Shown one piece after another: positions 34,907 through 43,184 of a stretch of 64,000 bases of DNA. The first letter of the stretch is position 1. Every line of letters starts with the position of its first letter. This DNA is from JAXGTO01 sp040774885 (GTDB lineage: Bacteria > Actinomycetota > Coriobacteriia > Coriobacteriales > Eggerthellaceae), in NCBI GenBank assembly GCA_040774885.1, contig JAXGTO010000002.1, positions 1 to 64,000 of the forward strand, written 5' to 3'. A program made the translations under genes and the position numbers. The notes beneath the pieces are model-generated. The model made no database searches and had not been told where the DNA came from. It saw nothing but the letters and a program-made list of their open reading frames with translations.

Positions 34907-35397
34907 TTCAGTTGGGCGTTCGTCCTGTTCACCAGTCCGCCTGCGCTGATGATCTGCTGCAAGAAGGGAGGAAACGGATGCGCCGTCCATTTCTGGTTGG
35001 AGGTGACATCTTCCACCACACCGGTATCGGCATCCACGCGCACGATGTCGCCCAGCGCGATGCCGTCAACCGCTTCGGGGCATTCCATGATAGGCAGCCC
35101 GATGTTGATGGCATTGCGGTAGAAGATCCGCGCGAAGCTCTTGGCGATGACGCACTGGACGCCGGCTGCCTGGATGGCGACGGGCGCATGCTCTCGGCTC
35201 GAGCCGCACCCGAAGTTCTCATCGGCCACCATGATGTCTCCTGCCGTCACACGCGAAGGAAAGTCGGGGTCGATGTCTTCCATGCAGTGGGCGGCCAGAT
35301 GCTCGGGATCGCTCGAATTGAGGTAGCGCGCGGCGATGATGGCATCCGTGTCGATATCGCGCCCGTAAATGTGCGCGGCAGGTCCTTCGAAGATCAT
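34903..35397 (-). CDS. leuD: 3-isopropylmalate dehydratase small subunit
   Basis: A 164-residue swivelling domain of the aconitase family. It pairs with LeuC to isomerise 2-isopropylmalate to 3-isopropylmalate. It has GRDIDTDAIIAARYL near the start, the FGCGSSREHAPVAIQAAG substrate motif and SFARIFYRNAINIGLP. Length matches the short archaeal-like LeuD class. ATG 35397 follows GGAGGG by 6 nt; the frame continues upstream inside leuC but lacks another site. Its stop overlaps the ABC gene. Confidence 0.96.
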   Translation of the reverse strand: MIFEGPAAHIYGRDIDTDAIIAARYLNSSDPEHLAAHCMEDIDPDFPSRVTAGDIMVADENFGCGSSREHAPVAIQAAGVQCVIAKSFARIFYRNAINIGLPIMECPEAVDGIALGDIVRVDADTGVVEDVTSNQKWTAHPFPPFLQQIISAGGLVNRTNAQLK

Positions 35398-35407
35398 GGC
35401 GACCCTC

Positions 35408-36700
35408 CTATTCATGCACCGTCGCAGTGGGCGGTTCAAGTTGTTCGGGCAAGGCGATGCAACCCGCCACGGCGCTTGCTGCGGCAATGGCAGGCGAAGA
35501 GAGGCAGACTTCGGAATCAGGCGAGCCCATGCGGCCGACGAAATTGCGATTGGTGGTGGCGATGGCGCGCTCACCGGCTGCAAGTATTCCCATGTAGCCG
35601 CCAAGGCACGGGCCGCAGGTAGGCGTGGACACCACGCATTCCGCATCAAGGAACACCTCGGTGAGTCCTTCTTCGATGCACTGGCGATACACCGCCTGAG
35701 TGGCTGGGATGACGATGCAGCGCACAGAAGGCGCAACCTTGCGTCCGCGCAACACGTCTGCGGCAGCGCGCATATCTTCGATGCGGCCGTTGGTGCACGA
35801 TCCGATGACGGCCTGGTCGATGTGCATGCCAGCGGCTTCGGCCGCCGTGACCACATTGGAAGGCAGCGAAGGAAGGGCCACAACGGGCTCGATGGTCGAA
35901 AGGTCGATGTCGTGAATGGCGGTGTAAGAGGCGCCTTCGTCCGATGCGTATTCGACGTAAGGGCGCTCGGTGCGGCCGTTCAAATAGGCGCGGGTGACGT
36001 CGTCGACGGGGAACAACCCGGCTTTGGCGCCGGCCTCTATGGCCATGTTCGACATGGTAAGACGCGCCTCGATGGAAAGCTGGGACAGACCTTCGCCGGC
36101 GAATTCCATAGCCTGGTACAATGCGCCGTCAACGCCGATAAGGCCGATGATGTGCAAGATGACGTCTTTGCCCGTGACGCCCGGCTTGAGTGTGCCCGTC
36201 AGTCGGAACAATTGGCTTTCGGGAACTTTGAACCAAGCCTTTCCCGTTGCGAAAGCCACGCCCGCATCGGTAGAGCCCACGCCGGTGGCGAAAGCGCCCA
36301 GCGCGCCATACGTGCAGGTATGGCTGTCGGCGCCGATGATCAGGTCGCCGGCGCCCACCACGCCTTTTTCGGGAAGCAGCGCATGCTCGATGCCCATGCG
36401 CCCGGTTTCGTAGTAATGCTCGATATTCTGCGCGTGGGCGAACTCCCGCATGGTCTTGGCCTGTTCGGCGCTTTTGATGTCCTTGTTGGGCACGTAGTGA
36501 TCGGGAACCAGGACTATCTTGCTCGGGTCGAACACGCGGTCGACATCGATGCGATCGAATACGCCCACTGCGATGGGAGTGGTGACGTCATTGGCCAGCA
36601 CCAGGTCGAGGTCGCACTCGACAAGCTGGCCCGGCACCACGCCGTCGACGTGCGCGTGGGCGGCCAGGATCTTCTGGGCCATTGTTTGAGGTTGCGCCAT
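35408..36700 (-). CDS. leuC: 3-isopropylmalate dehydratase large subunit
   Basis: A 430-residue 4Fe-4S dehydratase subunit of the short LeuC (homoaconitase-like) class. Motifs: IGADSHTCTYGALGAFATGVGSTD, the cluster ligands in VIGSCTNGRIEDM and in TPTCGPCLGGYMG, and NRNFVGRMGSP. It works with LeuD, encoded 10 bp downstream. ATG 36700 has GGAG 9 nt upstream. It starts 1 bp after the small membrane-protein gene. Confidence 0.96.
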   Translation of the reverse strand: MAQPQTMAQKILAAHAHVDGVVPGQLVECDLDLVLANDVTTPIAVGVFDRIDVDRVFDPSKIVLVPDHYVPNKDIKSAEQAKTMREFAHAQNIEHYYETGRMGIEHALLPEKGVVGAGDLIIGADSHTCTYGALGAFATGVGSTDAGVAFATGKAWFKVPESQLFRLTGTLKPGVTGKDVILHIIGLIGVDGALYQAMEFAGEGLSQLSIEARLTMSNMAIEAGAKAGLFPVDDVTRAYLNGRTERPYVEYASDEGASYTAIHDIDLSTIEPVVALPSLPSNVVTAAEAAGMHIDQAVIGSCTNGRIEDMRAAADVLRGRKVAPSVRCIVIPATQAVYRQCIEEGLTEVFLDAECVVSTPTCGPCLGGYMGILAAGERAIATTNRNFVGRMGSPDSEVCLSSPAIAAASAVAGCIALPEQLEPPTATVHE

Positions 36701-36701
36701 A

Positions 36702-37268
36702 TCAGAACACTCCATTCTGGGAACCGCTCGACCCGGACCCTGCGGACGTGGAGCCGGATTGACCGCTCGTAGCGCCCAGCAGCGAAGAAACATCCCCGTT
36801 GAACACCACCATAAGCAAGAAGAAAGACAGAACGAACGAGATGGCAAAGCCGATCACGCAGTACTTGAGGGCCTGATTGCGGATGGATTTAGGCTGCCCC
36901 ATGAACATGATGAGCACCAACGGAATGCTGAATATGCCCAGCAGGATGCCCAACGCCACCCAAGTGATCTTGAGAAACGGCGACACTTTGATGGGATCGC
37001 CGGTATAGCGCGGATTGGGGCTGTAGTTGCCCTGGTCCTGCTGCGGGAAATTGGGGAAGAATCCCTGATTCCCCGTGACGGGAGTCTGGTTGTTCTCGTT
37101 GCGCGTCTCGGGCTGCTGCGTTTCAGGAGATTGGAGAGCATCGCCCGCCGCGGTATCGGAATGCCCGTCTGCGCCAGCAGGCGCAGGAGGAGGCGGTGCC
37201 TGAGGAGAACGGACCTCGGGGGAATCCTCGGAGTCGCCTTGAGGTTCTTGTTTCTTGGTTTGCGTCAT
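36702..37268 (-). CDS. Hypothetical membrane protein with Pro/Gln-rich tail
   Basis: A 188-residue protein without recognised domain. Residues 1-95 are a polar, Pro/Gln/Asn-rich cytosolic tail. Two membrane helices follow (about 98-117 and 133-155). The C-terminus is a short Ser/Gly-rich tail. ATG 37268 is chosen because the frame upstream shows no ribosome site. Two-helix tail-anchored proteins of this sort are common in actinobacteria and often unannotated. It lies immediately before leuC and may be co-transcribed with the leucine genes. Confidence 0.7.
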   Translation of the reverse strand: MTQTKKQEPQGDSEDSPEVRSPQAPPPPAPAGADGHSDTAAGDALQSPETQQPETRNENNQTPVTGNQGFFPNFPQQDQGNYSPNPRYTGDPIKVSPFLKITWVALGILLGIFSIPLVLIMFMGQPKSIRNQALKYCVIGFAISFVLSFFLLMVVFNGDVSSLLGATSGQSGSTSAGSGSSGSQNGVF

Positions 37269-37410
37269 GTCATCTCGTTTGGTTGCATGCGAACATCGTT
37301 TGTCTGCAGCATTGTACCAGTGCGCGCGCCCCGAAGGCGTCTTTGCGCACAACATCAACCAACCCGTTGCCAGGTCGTTGCACCCAGCATGCCGAAAACC
37401 GACGCTCCGC

Positions 37411-39042
37411 TCAATCCGTCTTGTCTTCAGCAGGCGTTCGCGCTGCACCATCCAAGGCTGAAGGTTCTTTCGCCGATTCCTGCCGATCGGCCTTGCTTTG
37501 CACATCGGCGACCTTGCTGCCGGTCGATTCTCCATCATCGGCATCGGAGGAAACCGCAGCAGCGGGGCCTTCGTCGGCCTCCGAAGAATCCGCATCGGAC
37601 ACGGGATTCCCATCAACCGATGAAGAATCCGCCGCAGCAGCCCGTTTCAAGCCCCGCCCTCCCGGCAACCAGCCGAACGGCTTATCGAACGCCGACCGCT
37701 TCCAGAACAGCCATATGGTCAAAATCAGGATAGGGATAGCCACTTTGATGGTGTCGTAGAACATGAATTCCAAACCCGCCACCAAAATGAGCACGGTGAC
37801 GGTAGCCGCCCAAGCGGTACGGTAGCGCAAAATAAGCCCCACAGCCAAAACGATGAGGACGATGCCGGCCACCACCAACGTAGGGCCACCGAACAAATCG
37901 CCGAAGTTGATCCACGAGGTAATGGCCTGATACGGCTCGAAGAACCAAGGGATGAGGGTGATGCCGAAGTTCACCAGGCCGACCAGCCCCACCAACGTAC
38001 CGGAAATCCAACCCACGTCCTTGTCGTGCTGTTCTTGCGTGGGATTCTTCTTGTTGCTGAAAAACCCGGACTGGGAAAGAAGCACGGCGCCGATGCAGAA
38101 GGGAATCCAGAACATGATGCCGCGGTAGACCAGGGCGATGGCAGTGGCGGCGGCCAAATCGCATCCGGCGGCCGTGAGGACGGCGGCGATGGCCGCTTCG
38201 ACCACGCCCACACCTTGGGGCGTCGGGCTCAAAATCACCGAAATGGCAGCCAAAGCGAAGGCGGCGATGAGCGCGGCCACGTTCTCGAAACCGAAGGCGT
38301 AGCCGATGGCCACCAGGCACACCATGTTGATGATGGCGGAAAGCGAGGCCCATCCCACGCTGATGGCGGTGCCCGAGGGATTGTGCGCCATGATGCGGGC
38401 GGACTTGATGAACGAATCGGCCATTGCGGACCCCCAGGCGGGGGCAAGAACCTTTTTGAACAAGGCAACCACCTTGCGTGCAAACTTCTCTATGTGAGCG
38501 AACAAGCTGTAGAGCCAGTCGGGCTTGTAATAACCGATCACGAACAGGCTCGAAAGGACCAGCAAGGTACCGGCCAAGAGCAATCCGCCCACCACGAACA
38601 GCACGTTCATGGAGCCCGAAACGATCATGGTGACAAAACCAATGATGGATATCACCAAAACGGCAGCGAAGTACCCGATTTGCGAAAGGATGGCCCCGCT
38701 GGTTGATTTACCCAAGTCAGCGCCTTTGCGATGCGCATCGTCGATAATGAACGCCACACCGGTTGCACCGGAAAACAGGCAGAAGGTGTTGATGAACACC
38801 AAGCTGAATATGAGCACGATGTATTCCCAAATGCCGCGGCCGCGCAAATCGACCGCTTCGAATGCCGTTTTGTAGGAATAGGCCTGGGTAAGATGGCGCA
38901 GCAGCATGAAGACGATGGCCAAGATGATGGGACCGGTGGCGCCGGTTTGCACCGTGGACACGAAATCGTTGATGGTGTCTGCGTTGCCCAGCAGAAAACA
39001 GATGGCAACGATGGCAAGCACCAGGAACAGCGCCTTCTTCAC
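37411..39042 (-). CDS. Lysylphosphatidylglycerol synthase-type flippase domain protein
   Basis: A 543-residue polytopic membrane protein of the UPF0104/YbhN family, equal to the membrane half of MprF. About 10-12 spans include the family motif SPTPQGVGVVEAAIAAVL. The cytosolic synthetase half of MprF is absent. The last 85 residues form a Ser/Asp/Glu/Ala-rich acidic tail. Family members move or flip phospholipids or glycolipids; the substrate here is unknown. The start is GTG 39042, 5 nt after GGGGG. Confidence 0.85.
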   Translation of the reverse strand: MKKALFLVLAIVAICFLLGNADTINDFVSTVQTGATGPIILAIVFMLLRHLTQAYSYKTAFEAVDLRGRGIWEYIVLIFSLVFINTFCLFSGATGVAFIIDDAHRKGADLGKSTSGAILSQIGYFAAVLVISIIGFVTMIVSGSMNVLFVVGGLLLAGTLLVLSSLFVIGYYKPDWLYSLFAHIEKFARKVVALFKKVLAPAWGSAMADSFIKSARIMAHNPSGTAISVGWASLSAIINMVCLVAIGYAFGFENVAALIAAFALAAISVILSPTPQGVGVVEAAIAAVLTAAGCDLAAATAIALVYRGIMFWIPFCIGAVLLSQSGFFSNKKNPTQEQHDKDVGWISGTLVGLVGLVNFGITLIPWFFEPYQAITSWINFGDLFGGPTLVVAGIVLIVLAVGLILRYRTAWAATVTVLILVAGLEFMFYDTIKVAIPILILTIWLFWKRSAFDKPFGWLPGGRGLKRAAAADSSSVDGNPVSDADSSEADEGPAAAVSSDADDGESTGSKVADVQSKADRQESAKEPSALDGAARTPAEDKTD

Positions 39043-39121
39043 CGATGCCCCCTCTCGTTTTGCCTGCTGGTCGTTGACGCGGCCCCTCCATCAAATGCAG
39101 GTGGGCCTGCGCAGTCGAACT

Positions 39122-39130
39122 AGTATACCA
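39122..39130 (-). promoter_or_regulatory. Predicted extended -10 promoter of the flippase gene
   Basis: On the minus strand TGGTATACT is an extended -10 box about 80 bp before the GTG start. No -35 box is obvious. Confidence 0.45.
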
Positions 39131-39230
39131 TCGTCGGCTGCAAGCACACCGAGGATGCCCACTTGCGAAGGCATTCCAACGGGAAGGTTTCAATACGCTC
39201 TCACAGCACGAAACCTCCATCGGTTCCACT

Positions 39231-39236
39231 TATAGT
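39231..39236 (+). promoter_or_regulatory. Predicted -10 box of the J-domain gene (leaderless)
   Basis: TATAGT ends 7 nt before ATG 39244, so the transcript would start at the start codon. There is no ribosome site upstream. Confidence 0.45.
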
Positions 39237-39243
39237 AAGCGCC

Positions 39244-40083
39244 ATGAAAAAATCCGAAGCCCTGCATATCCTCGGTCTCAACGACGGTGCAACCGACGAA
39301 GAGATCAAGAAAGCCCACCGTAAAAAGGTAGTGGCCAATCATCCTGACCAATATGCGAAGGATCCTTCCAAAAAGGCTCAAGCTGAAGAACAGACCAAGC
39401 TGATCAACGAGGCGCGCGATGTTTTGCTATCGCGCAAATGGGACCCGGAATACGGCCCGCGCGGAACGGGCTACTCGCAAGCGCCCTACACCTACACCAC
39501 GTCGCGCCCGGCCAACGAAGACCCGCGCTACGACGAATGGCCCTTCAACGTCGATTTCGACTACATCTGGACCAGCTGGGAAAACGGCACGCAGGCAACG
39601 GGGAAGCACGCTGCCGGCGGACAGGGGCAGCAAGGACGTCCGGCAGGGTCTAATCCCTTCGATCCTTTCGGAGGCTATTCATCCTACACCCAAGCGCCTC
39701 AGAAAACGCCTGAGGAAGAGATGGCTGAAGCCAAGCAGGATCTCACCATCGAAATCGTCGGCATCGCAGCGAAACTTGCCTGCCTGGGTGTATGCATGGC
39801 CACCGCAAGCTGGGGACGAGCTTTGTATCTCTACGTGCTGCTGAGTGTTGCATTGGGCATTTTCAAGCACATGCGCGGTATGGGCATCCTCAGCTGGTTC
39901 ATGCTTTTGCCTTTGGTGATGGTCTGTTTCCCCCTGGTCATTTTCGCAATGCCGAATGAGGGCCAGATGGTAGGCGGAGCGATGATCATCTTCTTCGGCA
40001 TGGCCGTGATGTTCGACGTGAGCAACATCCGCAGCGCCACCCAGCGTTGGCGCACCGCCAAGACGAAGTGCAAGGTCTCCTAA
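39244..40083 (+). CDS. Membrane-anchored J-domain protein
   Basis: A 279-residue protein. The N-terminal J domain (1-65) has the HPD motif at 33-35, needed to stimulate the ATPase of DnaK. A Gly/Gln/Tyr/Pro-rich linker follows (about 75-165), then three or four hydrophobic segments (about 175-265). It lacks the zinc and substrate domains of DnaJ, so it probably recruits DnaK to the membrane. ATG 39244 is taken: no ribosome site precedes it, but a TATAGT box lies 7 nt upstream. Confidence 0.88.
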   Translation: MKKSEALHILGLNDGATDEEIKKAHRKKVVANHPDQYAKDPSKKAQAEEQTKLINEARDVLLSRKWDPEYGPRGTGYSQAPYTYTTSRPANEDPRYDEWPFNVDFDYIWTSWENGTQATGKHAAGGQGQQGRPAGSNPFDPFGGYSSYTQAPQKTPEEEMAEAKQDLTIEIVGIAAKLACLGVCMATASWGRALYLYVLLSVALGIFKHMRGMGILSWFMLLPLVMVCFPLVIFAMPNEGQMVGGAMIIFFGMAVMFDVSNIRSATQRWRTAKTKCKVS

Positions 40084-40093
40084 CTCGCCCCGC

Positions 40094-40126
40094 CACGCGA
40101 CCCGCCGCAGGCGGGAGCACCCCCGC
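40094..40126. repeat. 33-bp palindromic repeat, copy 1
   Basis: The unit contains CCCGCC-GCA-GGCGGG, a 6-bp stem with a 3-nt loop, preceded by CACGCGA and followed by AGCACCCCCGC. It is identical to copy 3. The other copies are at 40353-40390 and 40399-40431, all in the 524-bp gap between the J-domain gene and purH. Confidence 0.75.
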
Positions 40127-40352
40127 TCCGATTCGCAACGAAACGTGCACTTCGCACATGGAATTCGAGATATTGTGGCCTTTTCAGAGAACCGATTGCC
40201 CTCCTTCGCCCTCTTTGATCGCATAACCCCAGTTCACAAAAACAAACGCAGGTAACCTGACGCGTTCGGCCCCACAGTATCCCGAATTCCAAGCAAATTT
40301 GGGCATTTTTCTGACGAATACGCTCTCTTGCCCTGTACCACACGGTCAATCC

Positions 40353-40390
40353 CACGCGATCCGCCGCAGGCGGGAACACCCCACCCCCGC
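40353..40390. repeat. 33-bp palindromic repeat, copy 2 (diverged)
   Basis: Same core, with T for C after CACGCGA, A for G in the AGCAC part and a 5-bp insertion before the final CCCCCGC. The first change weakens the stem by one pair. Confidence 0.7.
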
Positions 40391-40398
40391 ACTCCCCA

Positions 40399-40431
40399 CA
40401 CGCGACCCGCCGCAGGCGGGAGCACCCCCGC
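40399..40431. repeat. 33-bp palindromic repeat, copy 3
   Basis: Identical to copy 1. It starts 8 bp after copy 2. Spacing between units is irregular (226 and 8 bp). Confidence 0.75.
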
Positions 40432-40438
40432 GCAACAA

Positions 40439-40462
40439 GAAAGCCGCCCAAAGGCGGCTTTC
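40439..40462. terminator. Terminator hairpin downstream of purH
   Basis: A perfect 10-bp stem, GAAAGCCGCC (40439-40448) with GGCGGCTTTC (40453-40462), and a 4-nt CAAA loop. The flanking T/A-runs are short in both directions. It could end both the purH and J-domain transcripts. Confidence 0.65.
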
Positions 40463-40492
40463 AAAGTTGCGCTTCCCATCCCCCGCTCGCAG

Positions 40493-40622
40493 CACTTTCG
40501 GCGACTGACGGTTTCCCCGGCGGAGCTGATTCGCCCGCCTTTCGCGCGTAGCGTACTTCGCTACGTAAGCGCGAAAACAAGGGCGAAGCAGCCCACCGGG
40601 GGAAGCGTCAGTGCCGAAAGTG
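40493..40622. repeat. 130-bp long imperfect inverted repeat at the 3' end of purH
   Basis: The left arm begins CACTTTCGGC and the right arm ends GCCGAAAGTG. The arms stay alignable through CTGACG/CGTCAG, CCCCGG/CCGGGG, TTCGCCC/GGGCGAA and TTTCGCGC/GCGCGAAA down to a GTAGCG/CGCTAC tip with a 5-nt TACTT loop (40554-40558). The right arm covers the last 15 bp of purH including its stop. As RNA it would make one very stable hairpin. Confidence 0.85.
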
Positions 40623-42194
40623 GCGGTGGGAGGTGAACACCATCGCGACGCCCTGCTCATCGGCAGCGGCGATTACTTCTTCATCGCGGATGGAACCGCC
40701 GGGCTGGATGACGGCAGTGACGCCCGCCTGGGCCAGCACGTCGAACCCGTCACGGAACGGGAAGAACGCATCGGAGGCAGCCACGGCGCCTTTCGCCTTG
40801 TCGCCTGCTTGATCGACGGCGATATGGGCGGAATTGACGCGATTGGGCTGACCGCCGCCCACGCCCACGGTTGCGTGGTCTTTGGCGATGAGAACAGCAT
40901 TGCTCTTGACGCTCTTGCAGGCCTTCCAGGCAAACACCAGGCCATCGAGCTCGGCATCGGTGGGCTTGCGCTTGGTCGGGCAGGTGAACGCATCGATGTC
41001 GGCGGCTTCGGCCACTGCATCGCTTTCCTGGCAGAGCAGCCCGCCTTCAACGGCGCGGAATTCCACTTCACCACCAGCGGGGTTTACGCCTCCCGTCTGA
41101 AGCAGGCGGGCGTTTTTCTTCGCCTTGTACATATCGGCGGCATCCCCGGCGAACTGCGGGGCGATGATGGCTTCGACGAACTGCTTGTTGTTGAAAATGG
41201 CCACCACGACATCGCTGGTAACGGGACGGTTGAATGCGATCACCCCACCGTAAGCGGAAATGGGATCGCATTCGTGCGCCCGTTTGTAGGCATCGACGAC
41301 GTCATCGGACTCGCACACGCCGCATGGCGTGAGATGCTTGACGATGACGCAGGCGGGACGATCGAATTCACGCACGGCGCACCATGCGGCATCGAGATCG
41401 AGGTAGTTGTTGTAAGAAAGCTCCTTGCCCTGCAGCTGCGTGGCGCTGGCCAGGCTATGGGCGGCATGGGCATAGGCATCGCGTCGGTAGAACGCAGCCT
41501 TCTGATGCGGGTTTTCGCCATAGCGCAGGTCCTGCACCTTCGTTAAGGCCAGATCCATGGAGTCGGGGAACTCCGATGCCGTCGTCTGCTCGCCGGCGAT
41601 CTGTCCGCGCATCCAGTTGGAAATGGCGGTGTCGTAGGCTCCGGTGGTTTCGAACACCTTGAGTGCGCACGCGGCACGCGTTTCGCGCGTGACGGCACCG
41701 TTGTTGCCGCGCATTTCTTCCAGGATATCGTCGTAGCGCTCGGGATCGGTGACCACCGTGACGCTTTCGAAGTTCTTGGCGGCGGAGCGCAGCATGGAAG
41801 GACCGCCGATGTCGATGTTCTCGATGCACGTGGCGAAATCAGCGCCGGAGTTCACCGTCGATGCGAATGCATAGAGGTTGACGACCACCATGTCTATCAT
41901 CTGGATGCCGTGCTCGGCAGCCTGCGCCATGTGATCGGGGTTGTCCCGTTTGGCCAGCAATCCTCCGTGCACCTTGGGATGCAGGGTCTTGACCCGGCCG
42001 TCCATCATCTCGGGAAAACCGGTGACCTCTTCGATGGGGGTCACGGCAACGCCGGCTTCAGCCAGCGCATGCGCAGTGCCGCCCGTCGAAATGATGGTGG
42101 CTCCGAATTCCGAGCTGAGCGCGGATGCGAATTCCGCGATGCCCGTCTTATCGGTCACCGAAATCAACACGCGTCCGATTTTGGGATCTGCCAT
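40608..42194 (-). CDS. purH: Bifunctional AICAR transformylase / IMP cyclohydrolase
   Basis: A 528-residue enzyme for the last two steps of IMP synthesis. The N-terminal cyclohydrolase domain (1-200) has LISVTDKTGIAEFA, ISTGGTAHAL, FPEMMDGRVKTLHPKVHGGLL. The C-terminal transformylase domain has LRYGENPHQKAAFY and the catalytic Lys-His pair in VIVKHLTPCGVCE. ATG 42194 follows AGGAAGGA. It is the last gene of the purine operon, and its 3' end lies in a large inverted repeat. Confidence 0.97.
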   Translation of the reverse strand: MADPKIGRVLISVTDKTGIAEFASALSSEFGATIISTGGTAHALAEAGVAVTPIEEVTGFPEMMDGRVKTLHPKVHGGLLAKRDNPDHMAQAAEHGIQMIDMVVVNLYAFASTVNSGADFATCIENIDIGGPSMLRSAAKNFESVTVVTDPERYDDILEEMRGNNGAVTRETRAACALKVFETTGAYDTAISNWMRGQIAGEQTTASEFPDSMDLALTKVQDLRYGENPHQKAAFYRRDAYAHAAHSLASATQLQGKELSYNNYLDLDAAWCAVREFDRPACVIVKHLTPCGVCESDDVVDAYKRAHECDPISAYGGVIAFNRPVTSDVVVAIFNNKQFVEAIIAPQFAGDAADMYKAKKNARLLQTGGVNPAGGEVEFRAVEGGLLCQESDAVAEAADIDAFTCPTKRKPTDAELDGLVFAWKACKSVKSNAVLIAKDHATVGVGGGQPNRVNSAHIAVDQAGDKAKGAVAASDAFFPFRDGFDVLAQAGVTAVIQPGGSIRDEEVIAAADEQGVAMVFTSHRHFRH

Positions 42195-42197
42195 GAG

Positions 42198-43184
42198 CTA
42201 CTTCCTTCCTAAGCTGCTCTCGTGCTTGTCTCGCGCCTCTGCGCCATAACGCTGCCGATAGCGCACGTCCACCAATTCAGCCACGATGGCGATTGCCAAT
42301 TCGGCTGGGGTCTTAGCCCCGAACTTCAGGCCAATGGGCCGCTTGATGGCGTCCCATTGTTCTTCGGTCATGCCCTGGGCGACGCACAGATCGTGCACCG
42401 TGCCATTCTTCCCGGCGCAACCCATCATGCCGGCGTAATGGACTTTGCACTGTGCGGCCCACAGGCAACCCTGCGGATCGAACATGTGCCCGCGCGTGAG
42501 CACGCACACATAATCATCCGGGTCGGCCTTCAGCGAATCCAGCTTATCAAAGCCCGACAGCACGATGCGCTCGGCTCGGGGAAAGCGCTCTTCGTTCACG
42601 TAAGCGGGGTCGTAATCGACCACCGTCACGTCGAACCCCACATGATCGGCAAGCGCCGCCACTTCGCTGGACGCATCGGAGGCCCCCAGAAGCCACACAT
42701 GCACTTTGTCGAACAGCGGGACGCTGCACCAGGTAAGGCCATCGAACTGCTCGCAATGCATGGAGGGACCGCGCGTGGCATCTTTCATTTGGAAGATATC
42801 GCGCGCAGAAGGCTCGCGGGCACTGACGATTTCTTTGGCATCGTTGCAGAAGAACACCATGCTGCGCCCATCGGCGCTTCCGATGTCGCCGTATTTCTTG
42901 GTGACCTCGTTGTCGGTGTTGGATTGCGCAGCGTCGGCATCGAATACCACTTTGAATCCCAACCATGCCAAATCACCCTCATCCATGGCGCGCAAAGCGC
43001 GCTCGAACGTGGGGATGTCGGCTTCGGTGAGCTCGGAAGCGATCTTCGCGAGCGCAGCTGCATCGATATGCGGAGTGCCTTGCGTTGCCGCCGAGGCGAA
43101 GCAGGGAAAATCAGCCGGATCGAGCACGGGCGCGCCTCCCTGCCGCAACGCCGCGATGGCCTGGTCCAAAGCTGCTCTACGCAT
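42198..43184 (-). CDS. XdhC-family protein
   Basis: A 328-residue protein. The C-terminal half has the XdhC Rossmann-like part (KVHVWLLGASDASSEVAAL, VTVVDYDPAY, VCVLTRGHMFD) and ends with the KRPIGLKFGAKTPAELAIAIVAEL motif. XdhC proteins bind molybdenum cofactor and help sulfurate and insert it into xanthine dehydrogenase and related hydroxylases. No such enzyme is in this window. It overlaps the end of purN by 8 bp and ends 3 bp before purH, so it is made with the purine enzymes. Confidence 0.87.
   Translation of the reverse strand: MRRAALDQAIAALRQGGAPVLDPADFPCFASAATQGTPHIDAAALAKIASELTEADIPTFERALRAMDEGDLAWLGFKVVFDADAAQSNTDNEVTKKYGDIGSADGRSMVFFCNDAKEIVSAREPSARDIFQMKDATRGPSMHCEQFDGLTWCSVPLFDKVHVWLLGASDASSEVAALADHVGFDVTVVDYDPAYVNEERFPRAERIVLSGFDKLDSLKADPDDYVCVLTRGHMFDPQGCLWAAQCKVHYAGMMGCAGKNGTVHDLCVAQGMTEEQWDAIKRPIGLKFGAKTPAELAIAIVAELVDVRYRQRYGAEARDKHESSLGRK

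Noticed and set aside
37269..37616. N-terminal extension of the small membrane protein before leuC
   Set aside because: Antisense to the flippase tail, low complexity and no ribosome site; ATG 37268 is the first sensible start.
40094..40431. Possible CRISPR array
   Set aside because: Only three units with spacings of 226 and 8 bp, each unit itself a hairpin, and no cas genes nearby.
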